Shown here one piece after another: positions 34,038-45,911 of a stretch of DNA of 64,000 nucleotides. Position numbers and translations under genes: made by a program. Below the pieces are notes generated by a model that worked only from the letters and a program-made list of their open reading frames with translations, was not told where the DNA came from and did no database searches. Position 1 is the first letter of the stretch. Each line of letters opens with the position of its first letter. The stretch lies in assembly GCA_010356995.1 (NCBI GenBank), contig ML996687.1:1335148-1399147 (forward strand). The letters run 5' to 3'. The DNA comes from Trichodelitschia bisporula (Eukaryota > Ascomycota > Dothideomycetes > Phaeotrichales > Phaeotrichaceae).

Positions 34038-34134
34038 TGGGCAGACTAGGTCGATATAGTGCGGAAGTTAATATCGTCATGACTTAGGGCTCTTGGCCTC
34101 GCTCGGCCTTAGTTCAATGTAGTATTGGTTTTGA

Positions 34135-34810
34135 GTGCGACTATCCTCTGCTGTGAAGGTACATCAAGCCAATGGCCCCTTCTTCCAGTTCCTTCCCATG
34201 CTTTCAATCCCACAGATCAAGGGCCCAGAGGCCTGTCTGACCACTCGCCTTGTAGTGGCGGTTCCCCATTTGGATAAAACAAGTATCTGCATCGGGGTAA
34301 AAAACTTTGGCACCGCTTCTCATGAGCATCTGCTGCGAGATGAGATTTTTACCGGCCCCTGGCGCGTATAAAACATCCGTCAAGATCATCTCGACTTTCC
34401 GGTCACCAAACTTGCAATTCAGGACGACTGTCCCAAAGGCTGCCGGCCTGACGCACCCCTTGCCGATCCCCACCATGGTCGGGAGGTTGTTGTCCGGATA
34501 CATGTTAATAAAAACCGAGGAGTCCATGAGCAGATGGAGGTTTGCTCCTGAGTCAATGATAAAGCTCTTGGGCCTGAGCTCGTTTGAGGCAGAGAGGATG
34601 AGGCTTCCATGGGTGGGTGAGCAGTCGGCCAAGCTCGAATACTCAGACTGCGCCATATCGGACACTGCATGAAGTCAGTCAAGTCTGTTATGAGAAGTTG
34701 GAACGCAAGATGGAAAGGCTTACTGAGAGTCAAGTGCTTGTACTGCTCCGGAGAAGTCATTGTCGAGGCGGTCCTGGGTTGGTAAATAGAAATAGATGTG
34801 ATGCTCAAGG
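34135..34810 (-). mobile_element. Relic of a Ty1/copia-type LTR retrotransposon
   Basis: A minus-strand fragment with the aspartic-protease-type segment (IIDSGANLHLLMD) followed by the region usually found between protease and integrase (LTDVLYAPGAGKNLIS). Only this piece of the polyprotein is visible; no LTRs, integrase or reverse transcriptase were seen. It is a broken fossil of moderate age. Confidence 0.65.
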
Positions 34811-35055
34811 TTGTCAGTGTATAAATAGATACCTTATTGAATAACTTGTGAGAACTCTGTCTAAATCCTCACAGCGAGAATGGTAAGTGTTTGAAATCTG
34901 GAGATCAATTTTCTAATGCATTTTGCTAAGACTGTGGCTGACACAGACGTTCGAGACACAATTTCTGGCACTTCAGTCTCGTGTCACACATTCACAAGCT
35001 GTGAACACGGTTCGGCAGGACAATGATGCTTTCACCGTGCATTTCTCTTCCATTC

Positions 35056-35782
35056 TCACAGACCACTCAATCTTCCGTTCAGGCGGCCTCTGGAATGGTC
35101 CACTCGCAGGAAACCAACCACCTGAAAAGGCCATGACGAAGGAGAAATGAATCCGAGACTTGGGTTATAAGGCGCTGTAAGGGTTTCGGGGTGGAGTTGG
35201 CAGCCGCGGCCTAGTCGTGCACTTTGGCGATTTGGGACTTCAGAGCTTGGTTCTCCGAGTTGATGAGCTTGAAATTCGCGTCGGCGGCGACCAGCATTTC
35301 TTCGGCCTGCTGGATGTGTAGTGCACAGTGCGGCTGGACGAAGAGTTGAAGGTGGCATTTTCAAGCGATGGCAGTTGAGACGCCAACAGTTGGTCCCGTT
35401 CGCGTTCTCGGTCTGTCCGTCGGTTTGAGGGTGGTATGCTGAAGAGGGCTTCGGCTCGCACTGTAGTTTGAGCCCGAGTTGGACGACGGGCGCTGCGGAC
35501 GACGGCGCATCCGACATGTCGATGTCCCTGTTCTCGGCGTACTTGACGGCCGGCCGCGCAAGAAGCACCCAGTGGCCTTGAACGGTGGCCGATGCCACGG
35601 AGCCGAGGTCCGCGTTGCCATACAGTACTGTCGCCAGGTTGCCGAGAAACCCCCCCCGAGGGCTCTGTGCTTCCTTGCAGGTCCAGTGAATGGCCTGTGG
35701 GGGTAGGAGCGTCATGTCCAGCGGAAACAAGCAGCCTGGAGGCAGATTCTGGGTAGGGTGAGGTCTGATCCTCTCGACCCAC
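35056..35782 (-). mobile_element. Relic of a Ty3/gypsy-type LTR retrotransposon
   Basis: A minus-strand fragment whose coding trace includes the integrase-core hallmark SSAYHPQTDGQTEN. Only this small part is visible, with no LTRs recognised; it is broken in several places. It lies beside the copia-type relic, so this short interval has received at least two insertions. Confidence 0.65.
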
Positions 35783-36926
35783 GAGCCGATGCCGAAGTGC
35801 CGAAATGCTGAAACAGGGCCTCCCTAAATGGCTTCATCAGCATCGAGAATAAGAATCTGGAACTTCGGGTACTCACCCATTTGAAACCGAGGGTATGTTG
35901 CTTCTATGCAGGCCCGGCCTCTGTTCATATATATTGCTGCTGTTGTGATGATTCATCGTTTGCGAGTAGCGATTCTTCGACGCGAAATGTGAATAAACTG
36001 GACGAAGCTGCCTCGCGGACGCCGGCGTTCAACGGGAGAAAAAGAGAGAGGAGCCATCGCAGGCAATGCAGGCAATGCAGACCATGAAAATGACAGGGAT
36101 GAGGGAGGTAATTATAGTAACGGAAGCAGTGATGGCGGAGAAGATGATGTTAACCGGTTGTGCTGAATGAGAGTTTTGAATGGTGGTGTTAACTGAAGTT
36201 GTTCAAGGTGCCCGTTCGTCAACTCAAAAACTTCGTTACGTGCCTTTGGGTTGAGTGAGAAGGCTCGCTGCGGGGTGGAGCAGAAGCGGTCAACGACTTC
36301 ATCGAACTTGGCCCTGTTATAGAACAAGGCTGCCTTCGGAGCACGTGGGTCGTCCTTAATCAACTGGGAGACACGATTCCAGGGCGCAAGGGTTGCTGGA
36401 GTATGATGCTGACTGATGTTGAGGGATGAAGCAAGAGGAAGAAGTTGGAGCAAACGGTGGGATTTGAAGGAGGGGGATGACACAAATGACCCCATTTCTT
36501 GGCAACGATTGCTGCTTTGGGTTTGGCAGCTCAACAAAATGGCCGTTTGGTGAGCGGGGTAGTGAGGGGCGATCTTCGGGGTCCAGGGGAAGGGAGGAGG
36601 GAAGGTCGCAAGTTCTGGGAGCTTGACGTCAGACTTGTAGGTGAATGCTCTTAGAGCATGCTGTAAAGCCCAGGGCGGGTTCGAAGATCCAGCATTAGCA
36701 GTCTTTCGTAGTTCCTTTTTAGTGTGCAATGGTAATGCATGTAACTGGCGGCATACGGAGATGGACAGGACGAAGAAGAGGGCAAAGCCAGGACGCCGGA
36801 GATTTCAAAGAGTATCTGCCCACTACATTACAAGCACCATTCTTGATCGTCTCACAAAACTGTGTTTGGTCTTCGTCTCTCCAAGAGAGTAGATCGTTCC
36901 AAAAAGCTTCCATTCCTTGCGACCGC
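35783..36926 (-). other. Gene-poor stretch with an unrecognised minus-strand frame
   Basis: A minus-strand frame ending at 36112 encodes, from about 36500, MGSFVSSPSF..., then NRVSQLIKDDPRAPKAALFY, NRAKFDEVVDRFCSTPQRAF and EVFELTNGHLEQLQ. This looks like real protein rather than a chance frame, and the FELTNGH string is like pieces of large fungal NTPase-type or orphan families, but I cannot assign it. It may be a decayed fragment. The rest of the interval is featureless. Confidence 0.3.
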
Positions 36927-39900
36927 TTACTTGTCATGCTTCGGCAGCGGCGGCAAGTCGCCAGTAAATGTGATCTGCATAGCTGCAAACCGTCAGTAAA
37001 CCGTCCCACCCACAATTCACAAGAGCACTCACACAGCGGAAACGGGAAATAACTCCCATGATCCTCCTTCATATACACATAAAACCCCCCAGGGCGCGGA
37101 ATCTTCTTCAACTCCCCCCTCGGCCCCGGCGCCCTCTTCAACCCCTCCAACCCCCCAACAACCTTCAACATCGCGGCGAGCGCCACACGACTCGCATCCC
37201 GGCCCAGACACGTATGCGGACCCACGCCATAGTGGATATACGCGTCGAGCGGACGCGTCGGATCCACCTTCTCCGGGTGAGGGAAAATCTTCTCGTCCTT
37301 CGCGGCGCCGACGAAGGATACGAAGACTTTGTCGCCGGGCTTGACGTGTACGGACCGCCCGCCGTCGTCGATTGTCTCTGTGACGCACGACTCGCGGTAC
37401 GAGCCGAAGGTGCCGTTCAGCCGGATCCCTTCCATGGCATAGTGCAGCAGCGCATCATCCGCCTCAGGGGTGTCCAGCTTCGCAAGGCGGTGGATCTCAG
37501 GCAAGTGCTCGCAGCCGGGGTGCGAGAGGTAGAAATCCAACAACTGGGTAAACACCTGCGCCTGGTTCGGCACCATGGCCGTCGCGGTGGGGAACACCTG
37601 GCTCCACGCCGTGTCCTCAGGCGACAGGCCCGCCTCGAGCAGGCGGCGGATCATGTGCACGCCATACTCAGACAGATAGTGCTTGTTCTCGCGGAAGGAG
37701 TCGGTGAGACCTGAGATGAGCCCAGTTATTGCGACTGATTTGACGTTGGCTTCGATGAGCTTGCCGAGGGGCGCGGCGATGGCTTTGGCGGCCATGTGCA
37801 GGGGGAAGGATTTGGCGGGGTCGAGGTCGAAGAAGACGCAGGTGAAGATTACGGCGAGGGCCATGTACATTTCGTGTTCGGAGAAGATGCCGCGCGGGTT
37901 GTCGGTGGATTTGAGCGGGAGGTTGAACATGCGGGAGGCGAAGTGGACGTGGGCGAGGTTGCCAACGTCGCGGGTCACGTCGACGAAGTGCTTCCCGCCG
38001 ATCTTGTACGATTTCTCGTGCAGGAGCTTCAGTGTGATGTACTCGTAAAACTTCTTGACGTCGCGATGCCAGTTGTCGCGGTAGAGCGACTTGGACATGA
38101 TCTCCCGCTGCTTCGAGTGCGCAGGAGTGTCGCCGGACAGCATGAACATGCCTCCACGCTTGCCCATCAGCTCCTCCAATGTCTTGCCCCACGTCACCTT
38201 GAAGTCCTGCTGGCGATCTAGCACCGTCTTTGCCCCCAGATACGTCGTGAGATTGACACGGGGCGGGATAAATGCAGGGCGGTCATACGAGTAGTGCGAC
38301 TCACGACCAAGACTGCGCATGATCTTGCGGTTTTCCGACGGAATGGTCATGGGATAGTGGGCGTAGATGCTGTTGGGCGTAAAGTGATTGGGGAAGGCCT
38401 TAAGGAACAGCTTGTAGAAGACACAGCCTTGTTCGATGTTGAGGTCATACTGGACTTCGTTGAAGCCCCAGCTGGGGTATGTTAGCAGGTACAGTGTGCA
38501 ATGAGAAGAAGACGTACTTGGTGAGATTCTTCGCATGGTAATCAATGGTGTAAAACCGATCGCCACGGACCAAGCATACTGCATCTGACAGAATGGCGCG
38601 CGAGATGGTGAACGTCGGTGCAATACCCACGCCCGGTACCATCGGAGTCTTGCATTCCTCGGCCACGATGCCGGGGTACATCTCGACAAAATCCGGATGT
38701 TCGTACAACCGCCGCAGGTTCTCCGAAATTTCGGGATCCGAGTTGATGCTCTCAAATGTCTCGTGAGGCGTAAGCCCAAAGAACTTGCGGAACTCATTCA
38801 GAGTCCCCAGGCCCCATTTGCGGGCTTGAATCATGCCGAGGATTTCGACAGCGCGGAGAGCCTTCGGTACGTTTTTAGCGCCGAAAGAGCCTGGCTGGTT
38901 AGCAGAATGCGGCTAAAACTAGGGAGTAACGAACCAGAGCAATCATCGATGCTGTCCGCCAGAATATTGACCAGATCGTCATCATTATACTTGCCATCCG
39001 CGCCCCGCTGCATCTTCGCAAACGGCCGCTTAGACGGATCCGGATCCAGGCTCTTCGCCCACTCTGACAGGCCGGCCAGGAGATCCGGCATAGGCACCTC
39101 ACTCGCTGGCTTGCCAAACATCTCCTTGTACATTTCCTCCGTCCAGGCTTCGTCACGCTTGGACGTACAGGAATGCCACCGGTACACCAGGTTGAATTCG
39201 GCAGACACTTGATTTCCGACACCGCGGGGCGTTCCGTCCTTGCCGAACATCTTTTCCATGTGCACGCGCGGATCCAGCGACCAGGTTGTGTTGCTGCGAT
39301 TCAGGTTGACAATGGTGCGAAGGTAGTCACCCAGCGTGATGTTCATGTACAGACCGCATGTAATCAGCCGACCCGTCTGGAACAGATCATTGTCATATTT
39401 CGCCCAGGCCTTCTTTACACGATCCGGATGCAAGTCCGCGCATGGCTTCGTGAAGCGACCGTTCTCGTTGATCATCGCCAGCTGTTCGACAACATAGTTA
39501 TGGAACCGGTTGAACATAATCAAGAGCACGCCGCAGCCGGGTGGAAAACCCAGCATGCGCTCCTCAGAGAAGCAGTCTGGCTTGAGCTTCCCGTCCTTGA
39601 AGGTGCGGATCTGGTCCTGGTCGGCCTGGACATCACCATAGAGCGGCGAAAGGTCGAGGTATGACGAGGTGTTGCTCATGCTAAAGTCATGATGATCGGT
39701 CTGGAAGAGGTCGTGAATGATGAGTGACGCCCAGTAAAACAGAACACTGGAGACGTTGTTCGGATGCTTCTTGAACTCCGCGCGTGCGAAGATGCTGTCA
39801 AAGACCAGGCCGGGGTCAGGGAGAGCGCCAGGTTGGACAGTGAGGGGCTGAACGCTGCGCGCATACGGGGTTTTTGCCGCGCCCAAGTGGGGGAACATGA

Positions 39901-40591
39901 TATTCTGGTAAAGTTAGAACAGCAAGCAACAAACCAAACTACCTACGTTGTACGACCCATCAGCCTGGCGATAGATGAACTTGTCTCCAAGATATCTGCA
40001 ACAGTTAGAGACGCTCCGAAGACGAACTGGACAATAAACTCACGAAATCGGTGGGTGCTGCAGCGAGTTCCATAGATCATCCACAAAGGCATTCGTGAGG
40101 TCCTTGCGAGCCTTCGAGTTGGCCGGAAGTCCGCTGACCAGCTAAACTACTCAGCATCCTAAACGAACGAACTTTCGGCTTTGACCTACCTGAATCACCC
40201 GCTCCATGAGGTACGTCTTGTCATTCACCAGCTCCCCACTCGCTTTGGACTCCAGCACATCCATAAGGGTCTGGACATCCTTAAAGCCCATATTACGCAA
40301 GTCGGCGAACAAGCTTGATGGTACTTCCTTCTCGATATAGGTTCCATCGCCGGTCTGGTTCGGCAGCGGCCGCTGAGAGAGGTGCAGCACCTGAGCGTAG
40401 GACTTGAACGTGTCGGCGATGTCCTCCCGCTCGGTGCCAGAGGGCTCCTCCTGGACGGTGTTGCCATTCAGATATGAGCTCTTGCGACGCTCAGCCTTAG
40501 GAGACGGGGTTACCCCATTGGTCGGCGCAGTGCCATTGGCATCGTCTTTCTTCTTGTCCCTACGGAAATTGGTGGAGAGTCGGCGAAGCAT
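36927..40591 (-). CDS. ppo: Psi-factor-producing oxygenase / linoleate diol synthase (dioxygenase-P450 fusion)
   Basis: Fatty-acid dioxygenase fused to a P450; makes hydroperoxy- and dihydroxy-oleate/linoleate (psi factors) that steer sporulation. Seven minus-strand exons: 40591-40190, 40141-40044, 39995-39947, 39904-38935, 38890-38518, 38471-37033 and 36982-36927, 1128 residues in total. The peroxidase domain has distal His247 (LIIHDLFQTDH), SSYLDLSPLYG, and Tyr424/His427 in YRWHS, matching the catalytic Tyr and proximal heme His of PpoA with the same spacing. The P450 domain has an (A)NQxQ-like motif (MVPNQAQ, ~931-937) and a heme-thiolate Cys near 1052 in YGVGPHTCLG. The thiolate Cys argues for a PpoA-like diol synthase rather than PpoC, which lacks it. 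The C-terminal FPLSMQITFTGDLPPLP fits. Exact diol position is inference. Confidence 0.93.
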
Positions 40592-42261
40592 GATGAGGAT
40601 GATTCGTAAAACGAGCAATGCAGAGAAGGAAGCTACCCAGGCGGGGATATGAATACCTGGGACCTCAGCTGCCCCTCATATGCCGCGCTTCGTGCATCAG
40701 AGCTCCGAGCTCCCAGCCTTCCAAAAGCAATATTCGACCCGCTCCCAACCCCGCCGCTAGGCGCAGAGCGGGGGTCATCTCTGTTCAACCGTTGTACCGT
40801 GCGACGGTGCTCGCATATCGCCCAGCAGGAAATGGCGCACAGCGTGTGACGCCCCGCAGGAGAGTTGCACGACCGGTACCGTACTAGAAGAGGCTAAGCA
40901 ATCGTCTGCATATCGAGCTGAGGCAATTCAGGTGGCCTGCATTGTGTGGAGACGGTGCGGCTCACAAAGGCATGGAGCGGGTTGGCAGCAAGGATGCGCA
41001 GGACAACACCTGCAGCTGAACGGACCTGATGGAGCGGAGATTTGGAGGCTGCACACCGATCAGCTGGAAGGGCGGTTGCTATGGTCGTCACTTGTACGAG
41101 TGTCGTTGAATGAACGGCCTGTACTACCGATGTGTTGTTGTCCACCTTTAAGCTATCTCAGCAATCGGTTTTGTGTTCAATATCCACGTCAACTGGAGTT
41201 CACCGCACTTCGTGAGCTGGCCAGCCAGTTCGCAAGGAGCCATTATCCAGCTGCACGGCTTGCCTTCTCGGCCAACGAAGTCGATAAACTAGGGGAGCAG
41301 CATGCTTCAAAGGAGCGGGGCTCGGCTGCACGAGTCCCGACAAAACTCTCAATATGGACAGGACGTGCACGACTTGCTGCATCGCGCTGCAGGTCGGTGA
41401 GTTTGGTGCCAATCGGAAGACCAAGCTTGCGAGGAACGGGCGGACATCAGCTGAAACTCAAGCTGAAAAGGTAAAAGCGAGAAGGATGGCAGGCATCGTA
41501 TGAATAGCGCTTAAGGTCTGTCGGTTCCATGGAGTTGCATACGGATGTACGGATGTACTGAAGGAAGAGTTTGCGCTGAACGACTTGACGTTGACGAAGT
41601 TCTGGAACTCGTGGGCGGATTCCTTCCCGAGATAGTGGCTGGCTGGAGCCAGGGTTTGACGGCGCATGCCGTTGCGGGGGTCTCCCGATACGGTAGTGAT
41701 CAGCGGCATCTCGACCGGGTATCGAAGCCACCCGTGCCCGGATGAAGTCGTTAATCCTGGGGGAACCGCCCTGAGTTAGCGGGCGATTACCACGGGGATG
41801 CGCTAAAGTCAACTTCAATGGCTCCTATCAACCAAACAAAGAGAATTTGATCCGCAAAGATGCATGTCCAAAATCCCGATTCGGCACTCCCGCTTTCGGC
41901 TCGGCAGAAGCTTAACCTCACTTCACCAGTCCTCACATCGGGCTGCGATACCGTGGGACATGGGCATGAACCAATGCCACTTCAGCTCCCCACCATTCGC
42001 CTGTCCCTGCTCTGCTCCAATAATTCCGCTATATGTCACACAACCTCCCGAACGAATCTGCGGTCACCCGCCGCCAGTGGCGCGTACTCCATGCTGCTCT
42101 GCCGTCCGACATCCATGAGTTGTCGACCCCCCCGCTCGTTGCCCTGCATCATTCAGCTCCATGGGAGGAGATATGTATACGGACCGGCGACCAGCTGAGT
42201 TGCAGCTCCCCGCACTCGTTGGTTGTCTTAATTCTCCGCTCTTGATTTATCGCCCAACGTG
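40592..42261. other. Long divergent promoter between ppo and DUF2235 genes
   Basis: About 1.7 kb with no supported gene. The length and divergent layout would allow complex regulation, but I recognise no specific operator. Confidence 0.45.
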
Positions 42262-44241
42262 ATGGAAGCGTTCCATGTAAGCGATGCTCAGACGAGCAAT
42301 GTCGAAGACTTCGCATCTGAAAACCGACCGCGGAAGTCATTCGTGCTCTGTTTCGACGGCACGGGGAACGAGTTCTCTGGCACAGATTCAGACTCCAACA
42401 TCCTTAAGATATTCCGCATGCTGGACCGCAGCGAGGAATCTCAATTCCACTACTATCAGCCCGGCATTGGGACATACGTTGAGTGCAGCTCGCTTTCGCA
42501 TACCGGGAAGATCGAGCAACTGAAGTTATGGTACAAGAAAGCCAAGGACTCGGCCATCGGAACATCCTTCGACCACCATGTTATGGGAGGATACAAGTTC
42601 CTCATGCGCTACTACAATGTCGGCGACGACATCTACCTCTTCGGCTTCTCGCGGGGCGCCTATACCGCGCGCTTCCTAGCCGAAATGCTCGACCACGTCG
42701 GGCTGCTCTCAGCTGGCAACGAAGAGATGGCACGCTTCGCCTGGAAAGCCTTCCAGAAATGGCAATGCCGAACGGAGCGCACCGAAAAGGAAAGGGCGCA
42801 GAAGAAGTACCTGCTCAACTTCATGTTTGCCTTCCGCGAGACTTTCTCTCGTCCTGTGCGGAGGATCCGCTTCCTTGGCCTCTTCGACACGGTCAATAGC
42901 GTCCCAAAGTTCGAAAACGCCTGGATGCAGCGCTCAAAGTTTCCCTATACGGCTCGCAGCTCAGCGAAGGTTATCCGCCACGCCGTCTCCATTGACGAGC
43001 GCCGCGCCAAGTTCCGCCAGGATCTCATTTCGGAGGTGAAGCGGCACGATCCGACAAAGGAGGGGCATCACCATGAAAATAGCGGCCTCGCATCGGAAAA
43101 GAAGACCGAAAAGGAGTCCCAGCCACCACGCGGCCGCAAACTCGCCGTCCCCTCAGCCTTCCGCGACGCAGCTGAGACGGTCGGCATACGCTCCCTGTCG
43201 CCCAATCTTTCGCTCTGTGACGAAGACTGTGCCTCATCCATTGCCTCACATGACTCGATGGCGGCGGTGCAGCGCGCCAAGCGGTCTAACACACATATCT
43301 ACGGCGACGATCCTCCGAGCGAAGAGCAGGATATTTTGGAAGTGTGGTTTGCGGGATGTCATGCGGTAAGTTTGCTCTGAGTACCCAGCAGCAGCCCAGC
43401 ATGGTAAACGTTTGGGCAATGCTGACCATTTTCTCAGGACATCGGCGGAGGCTGGACTCTCGATGTCGCTCGCGGCGAGCGCATTGCCCTCTCACACGTC
43501 CCGCTCGTCTGGATGGTACGCGAGGCCATGCATGCGGGCCTGAAATTCGATCCCGTCAAACTGCGTGCTCTAAACTGCGCACCCGAGGACCAAGACCCGA
43601 ACATCTTTTCAGCCGACGTCGCAGACGCCGTGGCATTCCGTGAACAGGCACGCGTCCCCACCATCAACATAGACCCCGGCTCGCCGGAACCGGAGAAGGG
43701 CGCCAGGGGGCTCGACGGCACGGTTGAGCCCCAGACGCCTCAGCCACAGGGTCAGACAATGCGCTCGCGCTTCCACGATGCCTTACACACCGCTGCTATG
43801 ACTGGGCGGATCCACGATATGTTGAAGTTCCGGAATGGATCGCCGGTGCCCTCGGTTATAGCGTGGAATATCATGGAGTATCTGCCGTTCCGGCGGATGG
43901 ATCTGCAGGAAGATGGGTCGTGGGAGAGTATCACGTGGCCGCTGCCTAAGGGGGAGGTGCGTGATGTGCCGCTGAATGTGTTGGTGCATGGGAGCGTGAT
44001 CCGGCGAATGCAGGCGGATGAGAAATACAGGCCTGGGAATTTGATTGTTGGTGGTGGAGGACGGGGCGTGCGGAAGGCGCCGCCTCATCTTGGGACAGGG
44101 AAGTGGAAGATAGTGAGGGAGGAAGGTGATCCGGTTGGCGAGCTTTGGGTCAGAGACTGTGAGGGCGACGAGAAAGCGGCAAATGGGGCTAATGGGACGT
44201 CGAAAGCGAAGAAGAAGAAGGACAAGAAACATAAGATGTAG
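42262..44241 (+). CDS. DUF2235 alpha/beta-hydrolase protein
   Basis: Exons 42262-43365 and 43438-44241 (intron GTAAGT...TTCTCAG) encode 635 residues. The DUF2235 start RKSFVLCFDGTGNEFSGTDSDSNILKIFRML is followed by YYQPGIGTY, the HVMGGYKFLMRYY segment and the nucleophile motif YLFGFSRGAYTARF (Ser130, GFSRG). Further family marks are FLGLFDTVNSVP, RHAVSIDERRAKFRQDL and, across the splice, EVWFAGCHADIGGGW, with the likely catalytic Asp/His region. A ~100-residue Ser/charged insert interrupts the domain before EVWFAGCHA. The C-terminus is Lys-rich (KAKKKKDKKHKM). DUF2235 is related to bacterial Tle1 phospholipase effectors; fungal members are presumed lipases of unknown substrate. It is divergent from the ppo oxygenase. 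Confidence 0.9.
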
Positions 44242-44846
44242 CTTGTGATGGGAGCAGAGCTCTAACACAGGAAACGACAACTGTGTAAACTGAAGATTGA
44301 AGTGGGAGACTAAGAGAGGAAGAGAGAAAGAGAATCTCGGGTCTTGAATACACCATGCCAAGTATCATCCTTTGCTCCTTCCTCCTATCATGCGCTCATT
44401 ACATCATGACCCTTAGTATGCGCCTTCCTAACATATCAATGCTCCTTCCCTGTCCACATCAGGTTGTTTGCTCGGTAGCACTTGAACCGCTCCCACCTAT
44501 TCCCCAGACTCGCACATACTCATCCTGAGGGAGCAGTAATCGGTCACTTGTATATCGATGGATTTTAAAATGTCATGCACCGCATAGCAACTGTTGGCGT
44601 AACGATCAAATTGGTAATCTAATTGACGATAAAATCTCTACACCAAATTCAAAGGACTAACAGTCTGTAGATGCCCTGAACAAGTATCGAGCCACCGCCC
44701 TCAAGATTCACCATATAGATCGCTGTCACTGTCAATGTGCCTCTGGCGCTGGGCCTGGGCCTGTCGCCGTGTCCGTGTATGCGTCGCTTTGCTACACTGT
44801 CAGCATATAAACGTAAATCTCAAATTGCGTCAGGCTCCCTTACCGC
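44242..44846. other. Intergenic, convergent 3' ends
   Basis: No gene is seen; it separates the 3' ends of the DUF2235 and RPB11-like genes. Confidence 0.5.
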
Positions 44847-45789
44847 TTAAACGGCCCGGCCCTTACCCTTACCCGTGTACGTCGGAGGCTCCACATCCAT
44901 GTCCGGAGTCTCCGGGTCCGTATCGGTGTCCCCGGTCGGAGTTACAGGACCCTTCGGAATGAACAAGCTGTCGGGTTCCTCCTCCATCAGGAAATCCATC
45001 GCCGCCTGCCCGGTAAGCTTCCCATTCGCATCTTGAGTGCTGTTGCCGGCCTGCCCATGATGGCGGCTCCCAGCTTGCCCCTGAAGGCAGCTCTCAACCT
45101 GCCCCTGACTGACGCCCTGAGCTTTCCACTGGCCGGTCGCCTTGTCCTTCTCCACGATCTTGGGAGCCGGCTTGGGACGCATCTTGAAGAGCTCCCACTC
45201 GCGCGTGAAATTGATATTGAGCATGGTACAGTCGCGAATGAGGCGCTGGCAGACGAGAGCAAACACCGCCTTCGGCGTGATGGTTCCGTCAGTATGGATG
45301 CGGATACGCAGGGCCTCCTTCTGCGGATTCGGCATGGTGTACGCAGCGAAGGTGACAGCCGGGTGCTTGTTGAGGTGGCAAGTGATCAGGTTGCCGAGCG
45401 TGTGGTCCTCGCCGCCGAGATCGATGAAAGCCCCATTTTTCATCCCTGGGGGGAGAGTTAGCGGCAGACCAGAGAGACGGAGAGGGGGAGGTACCTGGAA
45501 TACGCTCGTAGGAGACTTTGGCGACCGGAGTCAGGACCCGGACATTGTCGTCGACGGGATCATCGGGGAGGATGTCGTTGGGATTGAACTCCGGGACTTT
45601 CGCATTCGCGGGAGACATCTTCTTCTTCATGCCTTCGGTCTCCTTGTCTACGTTCTCCACGTCAGGTGTCTCCGTGACTCGAGGGTACCACCGCGTGAAT
45701 GGAAGCACTGGCGATAGGCCTGGGGTCATGCAGGAATCTTCGTAAAGTGCCTCATCCGTGGTGAGATCCACCAAAGAGCGCTCATTCAT
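44847..45789 (-). CDS. RPB11-like RNA polymerase II subunit with N- and C-terminal extensions
   Basis: Minus-strand exons 45789-45495 and 45445-44847 (49-nt intron, CGCTAAC branch) encode 297 residues. The core matches RPB11 of the RPB3/RPB11 alpha-like dimer: KVSYERIPG joins across the splice to MKNGAFIDLGGEDHTLGNLI, then HPAVTFAAYTMPNPQKEALR, RIHTDGTITPKAVFALVCQR and TREWELFKM. RPB11 is usually about 120 residues. Here about 90 residues precede the core and about 110 follow it, Gln/Gly-rich then acidic, with EEEPDSLFIPKGPVTPTGD. An upstream ATG (MPSSTVSGTPTF at about 45911, followed by GTAAGT) suggests a 5' leader intron or an extra first exon that I cannot join with confidence. AC19 is less likely given FAAYTMPNP and EWELF. 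Confidence 0.75.
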
Positions 45790-45911
45790 GGCGAAAGGGC
45801 CCAACAAACAAATGAGTTGAAGATACAGGGCGTAAAAGAAACTGTGGGATGTACGAAATGTAGTAGAACTTACGAAATGTGGGGGTGCCGGAAACTGTGG
45901 AAGAAGGCATG

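Noticed and set aside
40932-41474. A coding gene in the ppo/DUF2235 intergenic region
   Set aside because: The frame has no recognisable domain, no splice logic and unusual Cys/Trp/Arg composition; it is probably chance in GC-rich DNA.
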